The notes under the pieces are model-generated. The model had not been told where the DNA came from. It ran no database searches and was given only the letters and a program-made list of their open reading frames with translations. This document shows, in pieces, positions 1-13,019 of a DNA stretch of 64,000 nucleotides. A program made the position numbers and the translations under genes. Every line of letters begins with the position of its first letter. Within the stretch, counting starts at the first letter, position 1. Source of the stretch: Perognathus longimembris pacificus (lineage: Eukaryota > Chordata > Mammalia > Rodentia > Heteromyidae); assembly GCF_023159225.1 (NCBI RefSeq), contig NC_063181.1, positions 11,367,606-11,431,605 of the forward strand, given 5' to 3'.

Positions 1-142
1 TCTCTTTTTCTCCCCCTCACTCCATCCCTCTTTCCCTCCTTCCTTCCTTCCCTCCATCCTTCCTTCCTTTCTACCTCTTTCCCATTGCTTTTCTGTTATC
101 TTCTTGTTCTTTTTCCTCCTCTGCCTCCTCCTCTTCTACCTT

Positions 143-604
143 CTTTTTTGGGGTCATTCTTGGGGTTTGAACTCAGGGCCAGGAGGTTATCTCTGAGCAA
201 GTGCTCTACTATGTGAGCACTTCTGAGCTTCTCCTTCTCCTCCTTCTTCTTCCTTTGCCAGTGATGGGGCTTGAACTCAGGGCCTGAGTACTGTCCCTGG
301 CTTCTTTTTGCTCAAGACTAGCACTCTACCACCTGAGCCACAGTTCCACGTCCAGCTTTTTCTATCTATGTGGTGCTGAGGAATCGAACCTAGGGCTTTG
401 TTCATGCTAAGGCAAGCACTCTAACACTAAGCCACATTCCTAGCCCCGAGCTTCTACTTCTTGAGTGTCACTTCTGGCTTTTTGGTGACCGATACAAGGG
501 AAGTGTCAGTGGACTTTCCTGCCTGAACTGGCTTTGAACCACAGTCCTCAGTTCTCAGCCTCCTGAGAAGCTAGGTAATAGGCAGGAGCCACTTGTGCCC
601 AGCC
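143..604 (-). mobile_element. B1-Geo SINE, interrupted by the IDL-Geo copy at 257-447
   Basis: The Geo half (GGGTTTGAACTCAGGGCC) lies left of the nested element. The B1-like head (GGCTTTGAACCACAGTCCTC, AGCCTCCTGAGAAGCTAGG) lies to its right and ends near GTGCCCAGCC. Positions 1-142 ahead of it are a pyrimidine-rich tract. Confidence 0.75.
257..447 (-). mobile_element. IDL-Geo SINE nested in an older SINE
   Basis: Complete element in reverse orientation, from GCCAGTGATGGGGCTTG to the ID head ending CATTCCTAGCCCC. Imperfect target-site duplications (GAGCTTCTCCTTC at 225-237, GAGCTTCTACTTC at 448-460) flank it, with pyrimidine-rich sequence at the 3' side. It splits the B1-Geo element at 143-604. 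Confidence 0.85.
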
Positions 605-2273
605 TCTGCCATTTACTTTCTTATTAGCTTAGATTAGACATACAGGAGGAAATTACTGTTTCATATCCACACATGTACATAATATATTTCAATCACTTAC
701 CCCTTTATCACTTTTCCTTCCCCCTTTTCACTCATGAAAGTTTTAAATTTTCATCCAGATGGATATACTTGGGAGAATTATACACATCACCAGCTTGTTT
801 TGAGGGTAGTGTCTAGGATAAAGGGCTGTGCTTAGTAGATAGGCACTCTACTGCTTGAGTCATGCCACCATCTATATTTGGCTTCTAAGATATGTTAAGA
901 ACTTTTCCTTCAATAGCCACAGAGTCTTGTCTGTGATTTTTCAGGGACTTGTGGTTGCAATTAGCTTATTCTTCTTTCAGAAACATAGAATTTTCTTAAC
1001 TGCACACAACATAAATATTGCATGAAATTATATTAATAGTTTTTTTCCCAAGAACATCTCATCATTTCATTTAAGAAACAATTAAAATGAAAGTAATTTC
1101 TCCCAATAATGATATTCCCATAAACAGAAGATGGAAGAATTTGCTAATTTGTATCTGCAATTTACAGTGGTGGATTTTTTTTTCCATTGGATTTGTCCAA
1201 TTTCGTTGACATAAGCAATACTGTACTTGCTTCCACCAATGAAAATAGCAGAAGTTTTGCATGCAAAAATTCAATTAAAAAGGGAATGATTAGCCAGTAT
1301 TCATAGCTACATTTTTAAAGTCTGACAATCTTTTGCTCCGTGACTTTAAGAAATACACACATTTGTTTAAAATTTGCTGGCCACAAAAAAAAAACCCAGA
1401 AACATGACTCACAAGCTAAATTAACAAAAATTTACAATGCACATTAAATCATACTGCTTGTATGCATACAAGTAATGTCCTAAACTAATTTAAGCTTATT
1501 CAATTTATAGTTTTCATTGGCGAAATGCAAGATAGATTTCAAATGATTGATTATACTTCCCAACCAAGAACAAAATTACTTCAAGTTACCAAGAGGAGGA
1601 AATTTCAAGTTGGAAAAAATGAGAGAAGAAAAGCAATGTGTGTCTTGTGAGTAGCTTGAGTGGAAAGGTCACAGTTTAGTGAGAGGAAAAGATAAAAACC
1701 ACCTAATAGTTCGGTTGTTGCAGACATCCAACATGATTTCAGTTTTATGTATGGTTTCCCCAACTGATTTAAAAGGAGCCCTCAGTCAGCGCCTTATCTT
1801 TTCTGTATTTCTTTATCTTTAGTTTTGAGTCCAATGAGAACAACATGATGAACATTGTATAAATACTAAATGAATGAATGAGTAAAACAGGAAGGAATGA
1901 TGATAATGTTGATGGATAGTCTGAGAATACAAAAGCAAAGAGTATCAGGTAAAATTTGAAGGGCAGCAAGCTTGGCCTTTCAGGAAATGAGAGCTGCTAA
2001 GGATATTCTTGAACGATTGGTTTGAAGTGAAGGAGTGGAACTTGAGATGTGGGGAAGACAGAGTTCAATGGGTAGGAATGTCACCTACAGGGTACATTTG
2101 TAGGCCACCTACATTTACTCCATATACGGTGAAGACACACTCAAGAGTTTTAACAAGCAAATAGTGGGCTTAATCATCTAGGATGTGGCATTGCTTCAGA
2201 AAATGGATTTGATGTAGGTAATATCAGGTTTAAGAAAGTAAGAGGAGTGACAGGAATTTTTTTTTGTTTTATT

Positions 2274-2276
<3 letters not shown>
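605..2276. other. AT-rich intergenic stretch, nothing recognised
   Basis: No coding, RNA or clear repeat signal on either strand; the open frames are short and without family resemblance. A T/C-rich piece at 660-740 may be a relic of an L1 3' end. GAATGAATGAG near 1875 is a short repeat only. Confidence 0.6.

Positions 2277-2348
<72 letters not shown>
2277..2348. repeat. (CT)n(GT)n compound microsatellite
   Basis: About 17 CT units pass directly into about 18 GT units, ending where the Geo end of the next SINE begins. Confidence 0.98.
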
Positions 2349-2350
<2 letters not shown>

Positions 2351-2550
2351 GGGACTTAAACTCAGATCTAGTACTGTCCCTTAGCTTTTTAACTCAAGGC
2401 TGGAGCTCTACCACTTGAGCCACAGCTCCACTTCCAACTTTTTGGTGGTTATTCAGAGATAAAGGTCTCATGGACTTTCCTGCCCAGGCTAACTTCAAAT
2501 AATGATCCTTAGCTCTCAGTCTCCTGAGTAGCTAGGATTACAGTTGACAA
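2349..2550 (-). mobile_element. B1-Geo SINE
   Basis: Reverse copy: CTACCACTTGAGCCACAG and TCATGGACTTTCCTGCC, then CTCCTGAGTAGCTAGGATTA at the B1-like head. Several small deletions suggest moderate age. Confidence 0.85.
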
Positions 2551-3904
2551 GTTACAGCTGACAAGTTACTTCGTTATCCAACAATCCCAAGTTTGGAAGT
2601 AGAGATAAGCTCTTATAAAGACCTCCCTCACCTCCATTTCTTTCTATTCTAGTGGGAACCATTTGAGTCCTACCTGCAGTCCTGCCTTTGCCCTGGAATA
2701 TGGGAGTAAATTGATCCATAGTCAGAAGTAATTAAAAAAATATACATGAGAGTCCAGAGGAATAAGAAGCCAGCCTTGCTGCTTCTCTCAATCTGACTTC
2801 ATGCTCTAAATTTCATCAGCCTGTGTTGCCTTGTTCTCAGTTCCCTCTGGTTGTTCACCAGGAATGGGGGAGTATCTGTTGCCAAGTGTCCTGGGTATAG
2901 GGCTATATATACAACTCTACAATTCTGTGTCAGTGAGGGCACAGGTGTCCTCTCTGGGAACACAAGGTTAGGTTTCAGATATACAGGATTCCAGTTTAGT
3001 CTTATTGCCTTCCTGATGGGCATTCTGTGTTCAGAAACTGTACTCCTGCACCTGTCAGTCTCACCGGAATCCTTTTTCTTTTCCCTAGATCTCAGCCTCC
3101 TGATTCTTACCTTGCTCCCTGACTTTGAAGACCATATTGACAATTTGCCTGGGTTTCCAACCATTAGCCTTCTCCCTGAAACCCACAGTTTCTAATTTTA
3201 GGGGGAGTTGCTAAGTTTATGTTCAAATTTCAGTTAGGAGAAATACTTCATTTTTTTCAGTTGTACTTAGAAATCATGGATTAAGAATCCAAACTACCAC
3301 AATGACATATGTTTCAAATATTTTAAGGAATGAAGAAGATGAAGCAGACGGGGAGGGGGCGGTGAATTTGATCAGATATGTCTGTATGTCTGTCTTTAGT
3401 TATGTATATGTTGGTTGGTAGGTAGGTATGGAAATGTCACAATGACAGCCTCTCCTGTACTACTAATATGCACTAAAAAATCTTTTTAAAAGTTCAAATT
3501 ACATATATTGTTTTCAATATTTGGTTAGTCAGTCTGTACTATCTGATGTTTCCTCAGAAGTATTGCCTAAATCATAAACTAAAAATCTGGTATTCAGATA
3601 TGTATGAATCTCTTTCTGTAAGTTTAACTAATAACGCATTGTATTAATTACTTACCTTTTTAAAATGACAGTATATATGTAAGAAATACATGTGTGTATG
3701 TGTGTGTATGTGTATACACAATGGATCTGGAAATCTAATTTTTCAGGAAATATTTACATAGTATTTCTTTTTAATACCTTTTTTCTTAACCTTTCAGTTT
3801 CCTTATATTTTATCTTTGAGTTTATCTTATTAGAAGTAAATAATTGGCCTTGTTTTTATTATGATTGGACAATATGATAATCTTTTATCATTTGGTGTAT
3901 GTGT
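2551..3904. other. Intergenic stretch with overlapping open frames on both strands
   Basis: Frames of 121 codons (minus, 2799-3164) and 114 codons (plus, 2851-3195) overlap in the same DNA, a somewhat GC-richer patch. Neither resembles a protein I know, and neither has splice or poly(A) context. The rest is AT-rich with short TG-rich patches near 3690-3715. Confidence 0.5.
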
Positions 3905-3995
3905 GTATCTTAATTGGGGCCTGAACTCAGAGCCTTGCATTCTCATTTGCTCAGAGCTAGTACTTGAGTCATTTGAGCCACACTTCCAGTCTAGT
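3905..3995 (-). mobile_element. Degraded Geo-half SINE fragment
   Basis: GGGGCCTGAACTCAGAGCC and CATTTGAGCCACACTTCCAG match the Geo half in reverse; no head is visible. Confidence 0.6.
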
Positions 3996-5794
3996 ATTTG
4001 TCTTTAATTAGAGAAATTACAGTATTTTTACTTCAGTTAATAGCTGATATGTTTGGGCTTAAATTTGTTGTTTTGGCATTTGTTAAGCATTTGTATAGTT
4101 TATTCTCTATATGTCAACCAGTTCCTCCAAATGATTTAAATTATTTTAGGAGGATGCCTTCATTATAAATACAAGTATCCTCAGAAGATAGAACTTTAGC
4201 AAACATAAAAAACATCTCTTGTATAAGGCAGGATGTGTAATGGAAGACTGAGACCAGAATTAGAGAAACAATGGGTGGGCAGTTGTTAAGAGGTCAAGAA
4301 AAATCTTAAGAAAGAGTTATTGTCAATTCAATTCCGGTATTGGGGGGTGGGGGGCTAAATTACAGCTAAGCAAGGACCAAAGAGCAAACACTGCACACTG
4401 AAATTCATTACTACAATAGGCAGGTGTCTGTGTTAGCCACAGCCAGTCTGTGCTGTACAAACTTGAATTATTGCTACATTGTAGCTGCTTACATAGAGCA
4501 GCTACTCAGCTCTGAATGACAGGGAGCTCTACTACATGAACAAGGTCCTGAAAATAAGCATGGTGGCTTCTTGGAAGCAAACCTCATTTACCCAATGAAA
4601 TACATAAAAATAGACGATGGCAGTTAAGATCTGGAATCATTTTTACATAGTTACTTATGCCCATATTCTAGAGAGTAATATATGTTACATGAGGAAGGCC
4701 ACCATCTGGAAAGCAGGGAACCAGTGCCTAACTAGAAAATGCTTGTGCCGAGCCCATCGCTACCTGAACTCTGTTCATGCAGCAAAATATGTTATCCTTG
4801 GGCTTTAGGGCCTTCTTACTTGGATCTTCATGGATGTTTAAATGAAATCTGGAAAGCAGCTGGGTCTTTGTTAATTCAGCCTGCAATAGAAGAATGTTAT
4901 ATATTTCAGAGCTTGAAAACAAATTTGATATAAGGTATTTGAGTCTTTTCTTCCCCTCTCCTCCTAGAACAGGAAATTCTGTACGGCACTTCAGATGTAG
5001 CACTCAACAATTCCAGCTAGGTTCTGTTCAATGGAAGCAGTTGTTCCTGATCTTTAGGATGTTTGCAATTATAGTCTGAAAGTTTACTATTTTAAAAGTG
5101 ATCAATATGATTGATCCCATACACTGGAGGCTGAAGCAGGAGGGTCTTGAGTTCAAGTCATGAGACTCTACTTTGAAAATAAAGTAACCAGAAAGAGAAA
5201 TTCAGAACGTAAATATAAGACTATCCCTTTAATCATTTTCTACCTTTTGATTTATGTCCATTTACATGCTCTAAGATTCTAAAAATAATTGACATAATAT
5301 AATTATTTAAGGAGTACATAGCATTATAATGAATACATGTACACAGCTCAGAGTAATCAGCATGCTATTAATTGTAACATTAGGGAAGTAGAACAGATTC
5401 ACAAGATATTAGAATATTATTTGAGAGAGGAAGTTAAGGCTCTTCCACGAACGTACTCACAGATGTTACAATGCATAAAATTTTCTGTTTTCTAAGGATA
5501 TAAGCAGAAGCCGCTGGAGAAAGAAACCACTGGATAAAGGTGATTCTGTGACATATATATGTTCAAAAGAACATGAATATAAACAAAGCCCTGCAGTCCG
5601 GAATATACATACAAACAAAAAGTATAAACTGAGGTAACAAATCAGCCATAAGACCTGAGCAGCTACTAACAGTGATGAAAGTTTAATCACTAACACTCAT
5701 ATAAAAGGATTTTGTAGCAGGTACTTCAAAAGGAATGAAAAACAGTAAGAACTATAAGTGTTTTACACAATACTGAAAAGGACATTATATATAT
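3996..5794. other. AT-rich intergenic stretch
   Basis: No gene is seen. A weak B1-like segment on the plus strand at about 5110-5185 (GGAGGCTGAAGCAGGAGGGT) is the only repeat suspected. A short (TA)n run occurs at about 5788-5801. A (G)n-rich spot occurs at 4339-4353. Confidence 0.5.
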
Positions 5795-5880
5795 ATATAT
5801 TTCTTATTGTTATAATAAAGTTGGTATACAGAGGGGTTACATTTACCTACGTCAGGTAATGAGTACACTTCTTTTTCTTT
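5795..5880 (-). mobile_element. L1 3'-end fragment
   Basis: Reverse of the rodent L1 terminus: TACAGAGGGGTTAC preceded by TTGTTATAATAAAGTT; compare the forward copies at 13035 and 62379 ending GTAACCTCTCTGTACATCAG. Confidence 0.65.
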
Positions 5881-6990
5881 TTGGACAATGGTAGATATTT
5901 TTTTAATTGTGTATAACAAAAAAACAAATTCAGTGTTGAAGGGGCTGACCTTCATCTAGATGCATTGTATTTGTAAACTGTTTTGTTGAAGTGCAACTCC
6001 TTTGTATAACTACTTGTGATAATTTTTTGAAAATGGGAAGAAACAAATTCAAGAAAAGTTTTAATGAGTTTGGTTGACTTAACGAGGCAAAATATCACTG
6101 ATGCTGGAAAGTAACTCTGTGTAAAGATAGAGCACAACTTACCACCTAGGCAAAAAGTATCAAAGAAACTGGGATAGCTAGAAGAGATAGAAATAAGAGA
6201 AATCATAGGATGGAAGGATGGCAGAAAAAGGAGAAGGAGGAAGGGATAAAAGGAGAGGGGAGGAAGAGAAGGAGTTTTGGGAGGAAATGGAGATATAAAA
6301 CCCAGGCCCCTTACTAGCTTTAAATCTCATGACTCTATTGATTTTTGCTTTGTTATTGATATTATTCTGTGAATGTTTTTCTTTTCTTTCAAAAAGTATT
6401 CCAACAGTATATCCAAATTTCATATGTGCTATACAGGAAAGGATTCTCTGAAGAATACACACTTAGGACAATATTAAGTCTAAGAAGAAATTTAGATTAT
6501 TATATTGTCATACAATTTTCCCAATCTTATTGTTGCTGTTGGTCTGTAAAACACAATATTATTCAAATCAAGGTATTTTGCTTCAAGATTACACACACTT
6601 ATATATATTCAATTTATAAAATATAATATGATGTATAATAATATAATACATAAAAATACAATATTAAAATATATAATAATACAATATAAAAATAATTCTG
6701 TTCCTTAATAGAACTCAATTTGGAGGGAAATCTACAGTGTTTAAGCAGTCCCCTTACTATGGGAGGGCAGCATTACAAGGTACATTAATATAAGGAATTT
6801 AAGTAAGAAAATTATTTTACCGGTATTCAAATTTTATCTTAGTCAATTTCATTCTTTGTTTCTTAAAAAAACTATTCCAACTGCAATGTATAAGCATACC
6901 TCATTCACACTTTCACATATCCCATAAATTCTTGGTGTTGTAGTGCTTCTTCAAAGCTATACATTTTTTTTTAAGATTTGTACTTGGTGT

Positions 6991-6992
<2 letters not shown>
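5881..6992. other. AT-rich stretch with a polypurine tract
   Basis: Positions about 6180-6290 are a strongly purine-rich (AG) tract that could belong to an L1 3' UTR. 6600-6690 is a simple AT-rich zone. No gene is seen. Confidence 0.5.

Positions 6993-7037
<45 letters not shown>
6993..7037. repeat. (CA)n microsatellite
   Basis: An uninterrupted CA run of about 22 units. Confidence 0.98.
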
Positions 7038-7038
<1 letters not shown>

Positions 7039-8229
7039 ACTTTATTTCTGTCATCAGCCACAATTTGGATCATTCTTCAGTCACAGAAGAGTTGAAATCT
7101 TCATCTTTTACCAAAATGAGTGTATTGGCTTTCCAGTTCTCTGAGCTCTTTACCTGCAATTCTCTCCACCATCTTTGTAATCCATTTTTCTAGTTCCATG
7201 TCCCCAGGCACTCATTACCAGTGACTGCACCATCACAGAAATTGCTATAGTATGCATCTCACACTCTGACATGTTTATCCAGCTTCAGTAGCCTCTGCCA
7301 GTTAAATTACTCTAATGGTCCACTCTGCCCAATTCCTTGAGTTTGCCAATCTACCTTTCCAACATCACTATTTTCTTCTTTCTTCCATTTCCCCTTTACT
7401 TAGGGTCAGTGGTCACCATATCATTTTCAAGCAAATACCACAGAAATATTTCACTTCCTCTTTCTCATGTGCACACTATAGAAAATAAACCCCATGCTTG
7501 AACACAACCCTCTTTGCTCCATTTGCACCTGGTCAGTACAGAAGAAAAAAACACAAACGTATCTTCATATAACTCGTGAGTGAATAATTGCTAGCTACAA
7601 AAATCATAACTAAAACATTAAGCTGGTATTCAAAAATGCCCAGAAGTCCTTTTCCATTTGACCACTTTTAAGGTTTCTTTTATTAATAAAAAGCTCCTTC
7701 ATAACTTTTGATAGCACTGCTTCACACCTTTTGGTGCTTGCCTCTCTTTATATGATATTTTTAAATACCTTAAATATTTTAAACATAGTTAAAGTGATGC
7801 AATCAGAAAATCAACAAAACGGTCTTTCTCTATATACATATATAATTGGGTGTGTATATCCATGTACATTCATATATAAAGATACATATGATATATATTT
7901 ATATATGATATATACATGTATATATGTATGTATATTAAATATGTAAACATATGTGTACATATATTATCTCTTCATGTATTATAATCAATATCAATATTAA
8001 AGTAAAATCTTTAAAATAAAAATAATATAACATGATATAATTAATATATAACATATACATATATACACATACATACATACAGAGAGAGAGGGTATGGTTT
8101 CCCTTCATTCTAAAAAACATGTATTTCTGCTCCTATCAAAATGTCAACCCCTCCCTACAAAACTGGATAGGTAGATATCTATTTTGTCTTCTTTTTTTCT
8201 TTCCTTTAGTAACTTTCTATACCTTGAAT
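7038..8229. other. Intergenic stretch with TA/CATA-rich simple sequence
   Basis: 7060-7560 is C/T-rich and faintly recalls L2, but too weakly to call. 7838-8080 is an alternating TA/CATA-rich low-complexity zone ending in AGAGAGAGAG. No gene is seen. Confidence 0.5.
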
Positions 8230-8640
8230 CCTCCTGTTTTCACATACATGCTAACTTAATGCCATTTTGCCTTAACTCCACATATTACTTTGCTTCTGTC
8301 CTGTTTGCTCCCATTTATTTTGTCTTTCACTACCTCCTTCTCAACTTATTCTTGAGCCTACTAAATCTATTGACATTGATTGTTAGTTTTCCATTTTTCA
8401 TTGGGCTCTCAGCATTGCTAGATGTTATGGACCCCCCTCTGCTCCATGAAATAATGTGTTTCCGGCCTCAAGAACACAACTCTTGTTTTCAAGGACACAA
8501 CTTTCTTCTGTTTTTCTTTTGGTTTTGACTTCACAGTCTCAGAGTCCTTTGCAGATTTCACCTATTCTAACTAGCCTGGAGCATTGGAGTTTTCAAAGCT
8601 TGTCTTTGATGTCATGCACACTGTTTGTAAGTGATACCTG
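8230..8640 (+). mobile_element. Probable ancient L2 LINE fragment
   Basis: The order of motifs recalls the L2 3' region: ACACAACTCTTG/ACACAACTTTCTTCTG, then TCACAGTCTCAGAGTCC, then TCTAACTAGCCTGGAGCATT. Highly diverged; the call is by eye. Confidence 0.4.
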
Positions 8641-8667
8641 TTATGCCTTTAAAAAAGAAAACTATGC

Positions 8668-9080
8668 AATCAGGCTTAAATGTCCATCAACAATGAAGGG
8701 ATAAAGAAAATGTGATGCACATGCGCAATGGAGTGTTATTTAGCCATAAAGAAGAATGAAATTATGCAATATGCAGGAAAAATGGAAGGGAATAGGAATC
8801 ATGATATTAAAATAAAATAAAGCAGGCTGAAAACCACAAATATCACTTGTACACTCTCATAAGGGGAATCTAGTCCATAAAAGTGTAGTTTCAATAGCAA
8901 TAAATAAAGCAGAAGGTATGACAATGGGACGAAAAGAAAGAAGTAAGGAAGCAAAGGTGAAAGAAAGGAAAGGAGATAAGAAAAAAAATAAAACAAATCC
9001 TGGAAGGTTGGGAGAAAAAGACTTTACAGGCAGAACAAGTTCTCAATTCAAGACCATGTTGTATTGAAGAAATTTTAAAT
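8668..9080 (+). mobile_element. Old L1 3' portion
   Basis: The sequence follows the familiar end of L1 ORF2 and 3' UTR: TGTCCATCAACAATGAAGGG, ATAAAGAAAATGTGATGC, GCCATAAAGAAGAATGAAAT, then an A/G-rich 3' UTR. It is broken and non-coding. Confidence 0.75.
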
Positions 9081-10679
9081 ACTATCATTTCTCAATGTGA
9101 GAAACTTCTAGAAAAGGAGGAGTGGGACAACTTAAGAACCTAGAGTTTTTGTCACAATGGTAATGTGAAATTACTAAAATATGTTAGAGAATTCAATCCT
9201 CTGATGAAATATGCATTTTTGTGGCATTATGCATGGATGGAAATTGGGAAGCAGGCTCTCCTCCATCAAAATAGTAACTTAAAGGCTAACTCTATTCCTG
9301 TCCAAGGAGTGAGGAACAGGAAAATCACAGAAGTGACTGAAGGTGTATGTTAAGTAAGAATTGGGATCCTCATACATCTTCAAACTGTTTACATACTACA
9401 TCTATCTTAGTTTCTATAAAAGAGGCATGCAAATGAAAACTAATAAGGCATTATAACTTATGCTTTGGGGTCTTATTTCTTGTACGGTAGCACAGTTCAA
9501 GGCCAGGGCCTCACAATAGTTGTACCACTTGGCCCACCTCTATAGACCTTTTTGCTCTGGGTTATTTTTCTGATAGAATTTCTCTCCTTCTTTCTTTTAT
9601 TTTTTCTGAGTGTCAGATATGAAGGCATTTGAAGACAAGGCATTTAACTCTAAGTGGTATATTAAAGAGTAAAATTAGGATGTTCATACAAATATAACAT
9701 GAACACAACACAGTTGAAATATTTTATCATTAACTAATGGTGGAGACAGTATGGTATTGCAAACAACAGGCTTCAAAGAAAAATTCAGAGTATAATACAT
9801 CCCAGCAAATAAGGAGTATTGAAAGAAATCTGTAAGTAGATGCAAGCAATAGTCATTCCCCACTACCTAACAAACACTGGTAAAAAAAAAATCCTCAGGA
9901 CTTCTATAAGCCTGTATCTGTTTTGTTTTTAAAGGCAGAACTGGTGTTTGACCTCAGGGCCTTGCACTTGGTGGAAAAGTCAACTGTCAAGTGAGCCATG
10001 CTTCCTCCCTGAATTGTTTTTGTTTTCACTTTATTTTCTATTTCCAGTAGTGTCTCACTGTTGCCAGGACTGGCCTCAATGATTCTCTTACCTCTGCCTT
10101 CCATGGAGCTGGAATGAAGACATAGATTGTTTTTATAGCTAAATCAACACAGACTTTATTAAAATGCTTCTAGGAACAAGTAAAGGGTTTCCTACAGATG
10201 CTAATTAATTTAATATACTCTATTTTTAGAGACAAATGCAATACCTTTGATGTGTACAAAAAGTTATGTTCCCACCCATGCAAATTCATAATTAAAGAAC
10301 ATTTCATAAATTATATTGAGCCTGCACTTTTCCCCATCTGTTCATTGTAAGTGATACCACTTCTCAGACCTAAGATGTAAGGGTTCTATTATACAACTAT
10401 TCTTACTCCTGAGAAGAATAGAATGTAATATTTCCTTATTTGAATTTTCTGTAATTTATTTGCAATTTTCAAACAAGCTTCAATGAGAACTTACTGTTGC
10501 TCAAGCTAAAAATTCTTGCTGTGGCTCCTATATCTGCTATTGTTAAAGGAATTTAAAAAGGATAATGTATCTTTTAAAAATTGTTAAGTAGTTTCCTCCT
10601 GAAATTACCTTTGTATAATCAATCACTTATACAGTACAAGAAGAAGTGATTTCTGAGAAGACTTTGACAATGGACTCTT
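9081..10679. other. AT-rich intergenic stretch with a degraded SINE
   Basis: At about 9905-10120 a diverged reverse SINE is visible (GTTTGACCTCAGGGCCTTGC, AAGTGAGCCATGC, GGACTGGCCTCAATGATTC). The remainder shows nothing recognisable. Confidence 0.5.
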
Positions 10680-10850
10680 TTTTTTGAATAATTATTTATT
10701 TATTGTCAAAGTGATGTACAGAGGGGTTACAGTTTCATACATAAGGCAGTGGGTACATTTCTTGTTCAACTTGTTACCTCCTCCCTCATTTTTCCTCCCC
10801 TCCTCTTTCCTTCTCCCCCCCCCCCCACATGCATTGTTCAGTTAGTTTAC
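10680..10850 (-). mobile_element. L1 3'-end fragment with poly(C) tract
   Basis: Reverse of the L1 terminus: ATTGTCAAAGTGATGTACAG, then AGGGGTTACAGTTTCAT, continuing into TTCCTCCCCTCC and a C-rich run near 10815-10827 (a G-run on the element strand). Confidence 0.75.
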
Positions 10851-13019
10851 ACCAAATGGTTTTGCAAGTATTGCTTTTGGAGTCCTTTGTCTTTTTATCC
10901 TTTGTCTCTTGATTTTGATATTCCCTTTCACTTCCCTAGTTCTAATACAAGTATATACAGTATCTAGGGTACTCAGATGAGGTACAGTGATAGTGGGGGC
11001 ACAACCACAGGAAGGGGATTCTAGAGGAACAACAACAACAAAAAAGCTATAGTATGCTTTATTCCTTATAAGTGAAATAAGGATACTGGATCTAACTGGC
11101 ACCATCTTCGCCACATGGTAGATGATAGGGTCTTGGGTTTAAGTGGTACCAACTTGTTGTCATGGTAGAGGCAGGGAAGTTCCACCCCCAGGTGATGGAC
11201 ATGCCAGAGGCAGGGGTGGGGACTTGGATGATAGGTTACTGGACCTATCAGTCCTGTGCTTTGAACTCAAGAGATTTTTGTGACTTTGCCACTTGCCCCT
11301 GGCCCTACTTAGGCCTGAACCAGTTCTGGTGCCTTTACAGCATGTCTCATGTCTCCTGGCTCCTGACGTTCCTCCAGTTAGCTCTCCATTGGAGCTAATC
11401 TGGTCTGTTGGTATTGTTTTTCTGTTCTTTCTTTCCTCTCCTGCTCTCATGACTCAGTTTTCTAACAGTGTTAAGTGTATTCAAGGGGCTGTGGGTTTTG
11501 AGACAGGAGTCCATCTGCAGACACTAGTTCGCCAACAGACTCCCAATTTGACTTCTCAAAATGTGGTTTCTCCATTTTCTCATAGCTGAATTCCCGTACA
11601 ATATAAGAATCGTGCAAACCATGTAGTTCTTAATCTTACAGAAAAGAAGGAACATGAATATTTAATGAAAGAATTCTTAGTCATGAGCAGTGTCAAGTTC
11701 CATTAATTCAATAGTAATGTTACTTAAATATGAGATTATTTAAGAACAATGTGGAAATGATAAATTATTTCCATAATGTTTATTACATGAAAATATGAAA
11801 ATTGTTTCTGTGCTAATGAGTCAAGATTTATAGGGGAGGAAGCAGGGAAAGCATTATACTTAATAAATATACAAAGGGCCAAATTAGAAGTTAAACCCAG
11901 GAAGCAAATGCAAAAGAAGTTAAACTTCCCTCCTTTTAAATGCTAAGTGAAAAGTCCTGGGAGACATAAAAGCTGCTGAATCTACCCTTTCCTTTAAATT
12001 GGTAAAACCATGCAACTTTGTAAATGGGTAGATACAGTAAGATGATAGAAGCCTATCTGAGGAAAGGAAGCCCTAGGCTCACCTGTTGCCTACTTACCCA
12101 CAGGTGTCTCTATGTTCCCGAATAATAAGTAGCACCCATCTTGGCTACCCATTGCCTAATGGTTAGTGGTTGTTAGACAACATGGTAGAGCTATTTCCCT
12201 AGCTCAGACAGAATAAAGGCAGCAGATAACAGCTGCTGTTTTGAGTCTTTTCATTCCCATTTGCTGCTTGAGGAGCAGGAAAGGTTTCTTTTTCTATTTC
12301 TTCCTCCTCTCGACCCTGTTATACTTAACGAAATCCTTACTAAAACTATCACCTTAAGACTCTCCTTTCTGTGAGTCATTCTGAGATGCTTTTCCTAGGT
12401 GGCTCTCAAGGGACTGTGACTGTGTGGAAACTGGAAAATGGAGGGAAGCTTTCATCCATTCTCTGGTGACAGTAGCTCAAGGAGAAAATAAACTGTGCAT
12501 AGAAAAGGTTGATTTTTTTAAAGTGTGATATATACTGAATGTTGTAAAACACGTCATCTGCTTTTGGGTGTGACCATAGTAGGCTTATCTATAAGGATTT
12601 CAAAGATGACCACACTTTAGTGACAAACAAAGAAACAGCTCTCAATTATTAATTCCAGCTAGAAACAAACCTCCCAACAGAAGATAATTTGAAAGAAAAT
12701 ATTAAGAAAATTGAACAGTCTGGGAAGAATTTTGAAAATGCCTAGCATTTTCCTAGAACAGCAGTTAAATTTAATTTGATGATTGGATTTTAAACATTTC
12801 CATTTTATTTGTTTTCATTGCCAATTTCTTTCAGGGACAAAGATGAGGAATGTCAAAATAACATGCAAAAGAGATTTCCTCTAAGTTCTGGGTTTGAGTA
12901 GAGATGAAAAATGTGAAGAAAACTGCTTTCAGTCTAGATAGGAATGTTTAAAGAGGAAAGGAAAAAGAAAATGATTGTTATGAGAACAGAAAACACAGTG
13001 AAACATGGCCATGGTGATT
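10851..13019. other. Intergenic stretch, partly GC-richer, nothing recognised
   Basis: 11140-11590 is GC-richer and holds several overlapping short open frames on both strands without family resemblance. 11600-11850 and 12530-12720 are AT-rich, low-repeat segments that might be conserved non-coding DNA; this cannot be judged from one sequence. Confidence 0.4.

Noticed and set aside
2799..3195. Overlapping 121- and 114-codon frames on opposite strands
   Set aside because: Neither resembles a known protein; mutual overlap suggests a stop-poor patch rather than a gene.
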